Assembly: GCA_037349105.1 (NCBI GenBank)
Contig: JAYJMM010000022.1
Location: 496,001 to 560,000, forward strand
Reading direction: 5' to 3'
Source of the DNA: Limnomonas spitsbergensis
Taxonomy: Eukaryota > Chlorophyta > Chlorophyceae > Chlamydomonadales
Length of the DNA stretch: 64,000 nucleotides
Shown here: one piece after another, positions 55,690-64,000 of the stretch
How the letters are laid out: every line of letters starts with the position of its first letter
How positions within the stretch are numbered: position 1 is the stretch's first letter
Program-made: the position numbers and the translations under genes
Notes under the pieces: model-generated
Told to the model about the DNA's origin: nothing
The model's database searches: none
The model's input: the letters and a program-made list of their open reading frames with translations, nothing else

Positions 55690-56082
55690 GTTAGTCTCTA
55701 GGGTTTCTGAGGTGCCGGTGTCGTTTGCCTAACCGGCCTTCTCTTTTGGTCCTTCTTGTTGTTGTTGTTTTTGTTTGCCCCCTTTTAAGTTTCTTCTCTT
55801 CTCCCTTCTGATCAGTGGGGCGCCCTCGCGGCCAAGCAGGGGTGGGATACACGGTGGGATACGCTTGCTTTTGTGGATGTTTCTTTCTTGGAGGCTTTGT
55901 TGAGGGCTAGTCTCTAGTGGAACTCAGGTATCGGACTTGGTCTTCTTTGCCTTCCGGCCTCTTCTTTTGTTCCTTTCCCCCCCTCTTTGTTTTAGTTTCT
56001 TCTTTTCTCCCTTCTGAGCAGTTGGGCGCCCACGCGGCCGAGCTTTGAGCGGGCCCAGCGGTGTAACGTTATTGACACAACG
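55690..56082 (+). mobile_element. LINE two-box 3' UTR, plus strand
   Basis: Contains GTGGGGCGCCCTCGCGGCCA (first box, about 55815) and TTGGGCGCCCACGCGGCCGA (second box, about 56025), ending in GGTGTAACGTTATTGACA. This is the longer tail version also seen in the 41.1-43.3 kb copy. Confidence 0.75.
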
Positions 56083-56091
56083 GTGGCTAGG

Positions 56092-56560
56092 GCCAGTGGG
56101 CAGCAAACTTAGACAGGAAGTGAAGGAATAGAGCGGGAGCGCTGACCGCACTAAGCTGCGGTGATGCGGTCGGGCTTTGGGTTCTAAATTTACTGATGTT
56201 CATCGGGCTGAACAGCCAATACCCCTGCAGCATGCTGCACACTTGCTAGGGCAAGTGGGCTGCAAGCCTAGACATGAAGTGAAGGAATAGAGCAGGAGCG
56301 CTGCCCGTAACAAGCTGCGGTGTCGCGGTCGGGCTATGGGTACTTACGTTACTCAGGTTCATTCGGCTGAACAGCCAATACCCCTGCAGCATGCTGCACA
56401 CTTGCTAGGGCCAGTGGGCAGCAAGCCTAGACATGAAATGAAGGAATAGAGCGGGAGCGCAGACTGCGACAAGCGCCAGTGATGCGGTTGGGTTATGGAT
56501 TCTTAATGTACTCAGGTTCATCGGGCTGAACAGCCAATACCCTTGCACCAGCACAGCTAC
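56092..56560. repeat. Three units of a ~160-bp tandem repeat
   Basis: Each unit starts AGTGGGCAGCAARCCTAGACA, continues GAAGGAATAGAGCGGGAGCG, and ends GGCTGAACAGCCAATACCC. Units start near 56095, 56255 and 56413. From 56561 to about 57050 nothing is recognised. Confidence 0.85.
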
Positions 56561-57050
56561 CGGTAGTTAGATCTGCATGTTCAAGTTAAGAAGTTTTGGC
56601 CGTAAGCCCCGCAGGGCCATGTTGTTTAAACCTTGGCTCTTGTGTCAGCATCTTCTTGAATTCCTGAGGGCAGTAGTGTTCATGTATCTCAGATTAGCAA
56701 GAAACACAAGCTACCGTATGCCACGAATAGGTTCCGAACCGCCTGATTTGAGCTAGAGGCTTTATGCCCGGTGGTCCAAGGGAGGAAGGTGCCACTTGAC
56801 AGGATCGTCTGCGTGTGCCCTTCACTGCACTCTGTCAAACCTGCTGGGCCTCCTCCACAGTCATGGTAGCATGCTGCACAGTGCCATGCACACCCGCTGC
56901 TGGCTGCTGCCTCATCTTTGTTCCTGGGCAGCCCTCTTGCGTCAAGGGCAGGCAATGGCATATGACGATGTTATTTCAAGTATTTCATGCCCAAACTTCT
57001 GCAAGCTGACAGTCCACACCCCATCTCTCAGAATTGTAAAGCACCATGCA

Positions 57051-57290
57051 TCAGAATTTGAGAGTCCCATGCGTCAAAACAGTTGCAATATGTCGTTGGC
57101 TGGTTCTGGCTGTCGGCAATGGTAGCTCCGGCTCATCGACTGCAGCTATGTCGGCCTTCTCGTGGTCTGCCAGCTCCTTCGTCACGTTCTTTAGGAGGAT
57201 GTCGTTACCCCCCTGCACTGGTATTTCACACATGCTGAATGTGACAAAACCAAAACAGGCGCACGGCCGGTGGTATAAGCTTGCAAGGTA
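57051..57290 (-). CDS. Possible exon of an unrecognised gene
   Basis: Minus-strand frame FVTFSMCEIPVQGGNDILLK followed by NVTKELADHEKADIAAVD, with charged, helical character and non-repetitive composition unlike surrounding shadow frames. Splice sites are not clear and the family is not recognised. Confidence 0.25.
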   Translation of the reverse strand, partial: YLASLYHRPCACFGFVTFSMCEIPVQGGNDILLKNVTKELADHEKADIAAVDEPELPLPTARTSQRHIATVLTHGTLKF

Positions 57291-57420
57291 CCAATGGACA
57301 TGCTCTGTGAACCCTTTACTGCACGCTATCGGATGTTTTTTCGTCGAAAACATCGTGTACTGCACAGGTGTGGGCTCGAGGTATGGAGCCAATTGTGCCG
57401 TCAGAGCCTGCCCCTCATGA

Positions 57421-58412
57421 TCATACCACTAGGCGCTGTAGGGCAGCTGCTACCTCTCGGAAGGTGGGGGTGGCTGCCTCCCGCCCCCGCTCCCCTAATG
57501 CACCCAGCAGATCAGAGCACCAGGTGCGGCCACCAGTGCCCTGGCTGACTGCAAGCTGCATATATGCTGCCTTGGCTTGAGCCATGAGAGGGCTGTGTTG
57601 CTGTGCCACCGCTGCATTGTAGAAGCGGAGGATATGGGTCCACCAGTCTCGCTGAAGTGGCTGGAGCTGCAGCTCTCGAAGGTGCTAGGGCTATTTGATG
57701 CAGCATACGAGCGGGCGCAGATGGATGCAGCTGGCAGAGGGGACCCCAGAGATCCTGCCACTGAACACTGGTCTTCGGCGGCCTACCGCACCTGGTTTTA
57801 GTCTACGGCGGGTGCTTACCACAGGCCAGGGGCCGCACCAGTCGAAGGGAGTGTGCTTGCGTGTGCACGAACTTAGGGCTGCGGCTCGGCGCCGTCAGCA
57901 CGGCTGACACTCGAGGACGGCGCAGCGGTCAGCAGCGTGACGGACGGTCCTGCCAACGGTGATGGGCTAGGGGAGATGGCGAGCATGCGGATGATGCGCT
58001 ACATGTCTGCATTCAGTGCCCTAGCGTGGAAGAGAGGCTTAGGGAGAGAGGTTAGGCAGGTACCCCGGAGTGCGCCACAAACTTTCAACACTTGTACCGG
58101 GGCAAGCTTGGATGGGAGGCTCTAGCTTTTGTTGTTAACGTCGTACGCTTTGTTGAGGCCTAGTTTTGTTGCTGTTCTTTGCCTTCTTGAGGAATAGGCT
58201 TGAGAGGGGCAAGGGTACTTCGGGCTGCCTTTTCCTTAGGGGGGGTATTTCTTTTCTTTTTGCTCTTCTCCTTCTCTCCCTCCTATCCACTTTTTTCCTC
58301 CTTTCTTTTGTCCTGCCCCTTATGTTGTTTCCATCTTCCCTCCCAACTCTTTATAGTTAGGCGCCCACGCGGCCGAGCCTTTTTGAGCAGGGCCCAGAGG
58401 TGTAACGTCATT
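57421..58412 (+). mobile_element. LINE copy with 5' inversion
   Basis: 57421 to about 57683 is LINE sequence in minus orientation (QQHSPLMAQ...TGGRTWCSDLLGAL). From about 57684 the LINE continues in plus orientation (DAAYERAQMDAAGRGDPRDP through the Cys/His cluster), then the UTR (GGCCTAGTTTTGTTG) and tail GTAACGTCATTGAC at 58412. In the 41-43 kb copy the two parts are consecutive on one strand, so here the 5' part was inverted during insertion. Confidence 0.85.
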
Positions 58413-58901
58413 GACCTCTAGTTCCTGTTCTATAGGCTTTGGCCGCGCGGGTGTCCGACTGTCTGGAAACAGGCAGATGGACGCCCACGCGGGTGAAGAG
58501 AAAGGATAAGAGGGACAGGAGGAAAATGCCCACGCCGAAATGGGAGTCGAGATCCCCCAGCCCCTAAATGTGGCGTCTGGCCCTTAACAGTTTCACTGCA
58601 TACCACATCCACACAAGCTGGAGCCTCCCACCCATGCCTGCCTCAGTCAAGGGTGTTTATAAAAAGTTTTTCATGAGGCCAAATAAATGCAGTGTTGTAC
58701 GGCCTGCGTAGGGACTTGCAACGTGCAACTTTTCGAACAACTCCCCGTGTTAACATCCCTCGGATTCCATACCTGGACAGATGCTTGTTTCAAAGATCAA
58801 ACCATGCAGTACCATCTGTCATGATGTGACACCTATTAAGTCAGCTGCTGGCAATGCGGATCTTCCCTGGGTCAGAAACATCCAACACAACATGCCATCA
58901 G

Positions 58902-61900
58902 TCAGCTGCTGGATTCACACTTTTGGAACAGGGGCGATGCGGATCCTCCCCGGCGCAGAAACAATCCCATCACTCCTTCGCGAGATGAGTACCCATCCTT
59001 GACAGCCGCCACCATGTCGTACAATGCCACTTTCACATGGGGGAAGGCGACCAGCGCAAATGCCACGATCATCACCAGCAGGAGCAAAACCAGCAGGCTG
59101 CCAAGAAGATACCATAGGCCCAGCCCAACGTCAGTCTGCTTCTTGCCTGATGACGGCGCCCTGTGCTTCCACACCTCATGCACGTCCTCGAAAGAGCGGG
59201 CGGCCTGTGAGTCAGAACAAAAAGACAAATATTAGATTATTATCAGAGGTACCAGATTTCCCTCCGTATGCTTGCAATGCAGAGAATACTCAATCCACCG
59301 CTCCCTCCATGCAACACTATACGAAGTGCTCTATGTTTGGAAATAGCAGAAGAATTCCAAAGCACCATCATGGGGTTCAAAACCTATGTCACAGTATGGT
59401 TGGTTGCTGTTGGGAAGCCCAGAAGGGGGGGGCACTGGTTTAACTTGTTTCCAGTCCTAGCTTATGAAGTGCTCAAACAGCTTTACAGGCACCTGTCCCA
59501 TGCATCAAATCTAATGTACCGCTGGCTTTGAATTGACCAAATCAGCAATTCTCTGCCCTAAAGACAGATTCCTTTGCACCATCATGACAGGAGGGTCAAG
59601 AGGCATGATCCTGAAGGGCAGATGCATCATACTGGCATGCGGGGTAGATCAGCCCGGGGGGCAGGAGAAGGGGCAGGAAGGATGATCACTCAATGACCAG
59701 TTTTTGTAAAAACTGCAGTGAGGTGGAGGCGTACTTAACCCCAGCCCTGAAGGCAACTCACGCAAACCAAGCCTCCCTCCAACAGAAGCGGATGGGAGTC
59801 GCTCACCTGCCAAACATTGACACCGCATTTGACACCCGACCCGACACCGATCTGCATGATGCGGTCCCCCCGTCGCACTCCTCGCATGCTCTCCACATAG
59901 CTCATTGTGTACCTGCGCAACATGGCAACATGTGAATCCATGCACAGCCAACCCACATTACGCTGCATTTTAGTCGGGTCCATGCCTTGTACCAAAGCGC
60001 TGATCCCTGGCAAATGGAGCTCAATGCTGCAGTCACGAGCGACATCCTACTTCGAAACGCCTAAGCGACCACGCACAACTAAATGAAGACGATTTTACAA
60101 TCCCTTTTGTTTCTTCGAAGCTCTGTTCCGGAAGTCAGGTCGATACATCGAACCAACAACATGCTGATTTGAAGGCAGGTTGACAATCGATAGAATGCTC
60201 GGCTGTGCAACATTGTCAGGTCGTCTGTGTACGTCATATTCTCCTCTACGCCTGACACAACCAGTAATGCTGCACATACGAGACAGGTAAGAATGGCCTA
60301 CCATACTGGTCAGTTTGAAAACATAGCTGCAAAACCGAAACAACAAAATATAACAGTCTCGAGCGCCTCGCCAATGGGGATACCATGCTTCACTCCTAAA
60401 CTTATCAGACAAACCACGTATCGCGTTTTCTTCCCTCATCGACCCCCACCCTCCCTTTCTCATCGATCCCTCCTCCCTCCCCTATCCCTCCCTCCTCCCT
60501 CCCCCATTTTTCTCTCATCCTTCCCTTCTCCCCCCCTCATTCCTCCTTCCAGCTTCCTCTCATGTGTCCCTCCCCCTCCCTCCCTTTTGCCTCCCTTTTC
60601 CCTCCCCCCCCCCTCCCTCCTTCCCCCCTCCCTCCTCCCTCCCTCCTTCCTCCCTCCCTCCTTCCTCCCTCCCTCCCTCCTTCCTCCCCCCCTTCTTCCT
60701 CCCTCCCTCCTTCCTCCCTCCCTCCCTCCTCCCTCCCTCCCTCCCTCCCTCCCTCCCTCCCTTCCTCACTCCCTCCCTCCCTTCCTCCCTCCCTCCCTCC
60801 CTCCTTCCTCCCTCCCTCCCTCCCTCCTTCCTTCCTTCCTCCCTCCCCTCCCTCCTTCCTTCCTTCCTCCCTCCCCTCCCTCCCCTCCCCTCCCTCCCCT
60901 CCCTCCCTCCCTCCCTCCCCTCCCTCCTCTCTCCCTCCTCTCTCCCTCCTCTCTCCCTCCTCTCTCCCTCCTCTCTCCCTCCTCTCTCCCTCCTCTCTCC
61001 CTCCTCTCTCCCTCCTCTCTCCCTCCTCTCTCCCTCCTCTCTCCCTCCTCTCTCCCTCCTCTCTCCCTCCTCTCTCCCTCCTCTCTCCCTCCTCTCTCCC
61101 TCCTCTCTTCCTCCTCTCTCCCTCCTCTCTCCCTCCTCTCTCCCTCCTCTCTCCCTCCTCTCTCCCTCCTCCCTCCCTCCTCCCTCCCTCCTCTCTCCCT
61201 CCTCTCTCCCTCCTCTCTCCCTCCTCTCTCCCTCCTCTCTCCCTCCTCTCTCCCTCCTCTCTCCCTCCTCTCTCCCTCCTCTCTCCCTCCTCCCTCCCTC
61301 CTCTCTCCCTCCTCTCTCCCTCCTCTCTCCCTCCTCTCTCCCTCCTCTCTCCCTCCTCCCTCCCTCCTCCCTCCCTCCTCCCTCCCTCCTCTCTCCCTCC
61401 TCTCTCCCTCCTCTCTCCCTCCTCTCTCCCTCCTCTCTCCCTCCTCTCTCCCTCCTCTCTCCCTCCTCTCTCCCTCCTCTCTCCCTCCTCTCTCCCTCCT
61501 CTCTCCCTCCTCTCTCCCTCCTCTCTCCCTCCTCTCTCCCTCCTCTCTCCCTCCTCCCTCCCTCCTCCCTCCTCTTCCTCCTCCCTCCTCTTCCTCCTCC
61601 CTCCTCTTCCTCCTCCCTCCTCTTCCTCCTCTCTCCCTCCTCCCTCCCTCCCTCCCTCCCTCCCTCCTCCCCCCTCTCCCCTCCCTCCCTCCCTCCCTCC
61701 CTCCCTTCGCCCTCCTCCCTCCCTCATCATACCATGTGGTGGAAGAAGAGACATTGCCGTAGTCGTACAACACAGCCCGTGATGGCTCCAAATCCCTTTT
61801 TGTCAGCTTCAGCGCCTGTTCCAGTCCATCCAACACCTTGGCACCCCCTGAAGCGTGGCCAGGCATATAGTTGATAAGGTGCAAGGTTGGACAAGACAGT

Positions 61901-64000
61901 GCGTCACATGAAATTGACCAACATGTCCAGTTCCATTTCTACCTAGAACGAAGTGAGAGATGGCCAATCGCAATGAATTGTGAGGGCAGCAAATTAGGAT
62001 GCCATCAGTGCAATGGTCGCCAGACCAGCTCTCAAAAGTGCAGTCCGCCCTGAACAAGCGCTAATGTGCAGTGCGAACATGATATTAATCACTTCAAGAA
62101 GACTCCTCTGTACACCGGTAAGTAAAGCATGCCAGCATGGTCGCTTTGGCTTAAACAACTGCAATGCGTGAGTGTGAGACTGGTCACCCAAGAGGACCCT
62201 GGCATGCAAGACCAGCGTAACAAAGCATCCCCGATGCCCTTGGCTAATCCATTTGAAAATTCAAGAGCCTTAGCATTTGTGGATGGTTTAAATCCTGCAA
62301 GATCATGCCTCACTCATTCCTCCATCTGCTGCAAATTTGAGATTTATTTCGGTCCAGCGGAGCATCACAATTGATGCATGGGACATATGAGCGCAAACCG
62401 ATTGGGGGACTGAGTGAGTAAACTAGGACCAACACGAAAAATAAGGAGGAAAGAAAACAAGTCAAGCCACTTCCTTGACCCGAAGCTTGTGCCTGAATCC
62501 CTCGTTAAGACAGTATCTGACTCTAGTGATATGTGACAAATGTCTTTTACCCCTGGTTTTACAGTCCAGCAGAGAACTACATTTGTTGCATGGGCCAGGT
62601 GCCCACCACCCGGTCCAAGAACTCTCTGGCATCAGATTATATCTCCTGGCATGATGATAGATATCAATCCTCACCCGCATGAATGAGGAAGTGTTCAAGC
62701 GAGCCGGAGAAGGAGGGCGAGTAACGGAGCTTGGACCAGCCCAGCTGGCGGGACACCTCGGCTGAAGCGTACTTTGCTTTCTCCTTGAGGCTTAGCACCT
62801 GTTGGTGGACACAGGCAGGCTCACAGATGTCAAAGGTATTTCACTGCGGCCACTGAAGCCAGTCCCGACCACTACACTCAGGTCACAGAATCCTGAGCTC
62901 ACCACCCATGGCACACAGGAAGTCTGGCACCTGTATGTGCTGTTGGGATGTCCCCTTATCAAAGGTCTTTATAGCTGCAACGGAAACCAGCACCTGCCGT
63001 AAAATGCCTGGGAAGCATCTAGTCACTCAGGTCACAGGATTCTTAGATCATCACCCAAGGCATTCAGGCAGTCTAGCAGGCCTCAACATCTGTCTTGCAG
63101 GCTTGCTGCCAGCCGGTCAAGGATTCCCCCCTTAGGCCAGTAGTCCCCCCAATGCCTCCAGATATGCCAATATTCAACCTTGGTCAGTCCAGCAATGTAT
63201 CCCAACAGGACCTCCCTCAGCCTAACCTATCGTGTAGCCCACTAGATCGGAATGGCTTACCTTGGGGCCGATGGACTTGAGGGCTTTGGTCAGCCCTTGT
63301 GATGCTTGCTCCACGACGTTCTTGCCCAGGTAAATGCCATTGATGCCTTCGTCATCCGGGCTGTAGCGGATGGCCCTATGTAAGCACGGAGATGCAGATG
63401 CATCTGCTGGGTAGGAAGACTGATGCGGCCCGCCCTCAGGGTTATCCATGGGAGGTATAGTCATGTCTGCATATGCTTGATTAAAATTAAGTTACAGCTA
63501 TAAGGCTGCATGCTGCCTTCTTGAATGTGTATTTCTACTATGCCTCAAGTCCCTCAGTTGTTTCAGGTCCAGCCACGGCCATTGACATGTCCAGAAGCAA
63601 ACCCAGTTTCGAAGATACAATCTCCCTCCAGTAGATCAACCAATCAGGGTCAAGCGACAGTGCAGCTGAGGCACATGGCCATTGTCAGCTGATACAAGGC
63701 CACCATTAGCAGGCTGCCCCACATCCGCCAAATGCCCGTTGGGGGCCAAGCCGGGGCGAGCCTATGGCCGTCAGCATGGTTAGCCACTCCTAGGCTGGAA
63801 GCTGGACTATAGCTGACATGTAGCTGAGTCACGATAAAAACACTGCTGGCACTAAATGGCACTGCTGGCACTCACTGGTAAGCCTCATCGCTCTGTCCCA
63901 CATGCACTCTCTCGTGATGCCGCAGGACATATTTGGCTGGACGCCCACACGGAGCCGGGTTGTTGCTCATCAGCATGGCCGCAGCCCCCATCCGGAACAG
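58902..64000 (-). CDS. KCS-B: 3-ketoacyl-CoA synthase, 3' part (5' end outside window)
   Basis: Same enzyme family as KCS-A. Exons in transcript order: beyond 64000 to 63876 (LFRMGAAAMLMSN), 63375-63261 (YSPDDEGINGIYLGKNVVEQ), 62798-62675 (EHFLIHAG, catalytic His), 61847-61733 (GGAKVLD, then YDYGNVSSSTTW with catalytic Asn), 59912-59807 (YVESMRGVRRGDRIMQIGVG, SGVKCGVNVW), 59204-58902. All introns are GT-AG, phases agree, and no stop or frameshift is seen. The Cys exon is outside the window. After the normal KCS end the last exon adds about 85 residues with a strong hydrophobic segment (WYLLGSLLVLLLLVMIVAFA), a possible extra membrane anchor; usual KCS membrane segments are N-terminal. The fourth intron is about 1.8 kb and holds a long polypyrimidine array beside its donor. 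Likely functional. Confidence 0.92.
60440..61727. repeat. Polypyrimidine array in KCS-B intron, mainly an 11-bp unit
   Basis: An irregular CCCTCC/CCTTCC edge (60440-60915) leads into a long run of 11-bp units CCTCTCTCCCT with occasional 8-bp CCTCCCTC units, then a CTCCTCTTC-rich end. It sits at the same intron position as the 7-bp array of KCS-A, with purine on the transcribed strand starting beside the 5' splice site. Confidence 0.95.

Larger units (their letters stand above)
58416..64000. repeat. Segmental duplication, copy B (cut by window end)
   Basis: Direct copy of 14.28-19.09 kb, starting right after a LINE tail end and running past the window edge. It is longer than copy A because of a bigger polypyrimidine tract and an extra stretch near 62340-62560. 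Confidence 0.9.

Noticed and set aside
60227..61884. 370-510 residue Pro/Ser/Leu and Gly/Arg/Glu frames
   Set aside because: Translation of the KCS-B intron array.
49909..64000. Lipid biosynthesis gene cluster (desaturase plus KCS)
   Set aside because: About 6 kb of LINE debris, opposite strands and no shared promoter; closeness may be chance.

Overview
The window looks like a repeat-rich nuclear segment of a eukaryote, most likely a chlorophyte green alga. The basis is several multi-exon genes with small GT-AG introns, a TGTAA element downstream of the best gene, no bacterial-style operons, long GC-rich satellite arrays, and a transposon set (chromovirus, KDZ, DUF659-type hAT, LINE without poly(A) tail) that fits algal genomes. 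The lineage is an inference and the species cannot be named.

Host genes. Two families are recognisable. (1) A delta-9-type ADS/FAD5-family fatty acid desaturase at 49909-52980 (+), six exons, about 320 residues, all three histidine boxes present. (2) A 3-ketoacyl-CoA synthase (KCS, FAE1 type) family in three copies. KCS-B (58902 to beyond 64000, minus) is open in every visible exon. KCS-A (14765-22475, minus) has the same exon layout but carries a nonsense codon and two frameshifts. KCS-C (24375-25735, plus) is an inverted, internally deleted relic. KCS-A and KCS-B lie in a direct segmental duplication (about 14.28-19.09 kb and 58.42-64.0 kb). All three copies encode an unusual hydrophobic C-terminal extension. 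Unrecognised minus-strand exons lie at 8.3, 10.4-12.8, 23.3-24.3, 47-48.5 and 57 kb.

Mobile DNA, left to right. Fragments of one LINE family are scattered through the window, identified by a zinc-finger-like C-terminus and a conserved tail ending near GTAACGTYATTGA. The largest, at 41.1-43.3 kb, keeps a reverse transcriptase. One copy at 57.4-58.4 kb has a 5' inversion. A Ty3/gypsy chromovirus occupies 27039-37446 as LTR - complete gag/pol - LTR - partial gag/pr - LTR inside one CTTAA target duplication; gag and pol share a frame separated by one UAG. It sits against a hAT-like element (37.45-40.37 kb) that contains tRNA-derived SINE-like repeats and T-rich foldbacks. A Helitron-like DUF6570 fragment (43.7-44.4 kb, minus) abuts a KDZ-superfamily transposase gene (44.3-46.64 kb, plus).

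Satellites. These include G-rich GGGGCA/GGGGGCA arrays (0.5-1.6 kb), several 19-165 bp tandem families (0-4.4, 11.0-11.3 and 56.1-56.6 kb), a 1 kb CTGY array (9.4-10.4 kb), and polypyrimidine arrays in the same KCS intron of both paralogues. That intron has a 7-bp unit in copy A and mainly an 11-bp unit in copy B.

The desaturase and KCS both act on fatty acyl chains, but they are separated by transposon debris, so no functional cluster is claimed. No complete new system was found. The most notable items are the KCS family decay series with its divergent intronic arrays, the three-LTR chromovirus with an in-frame UAG, the KDZ transposase, and the alternative hairpins upstream of the desaturase.
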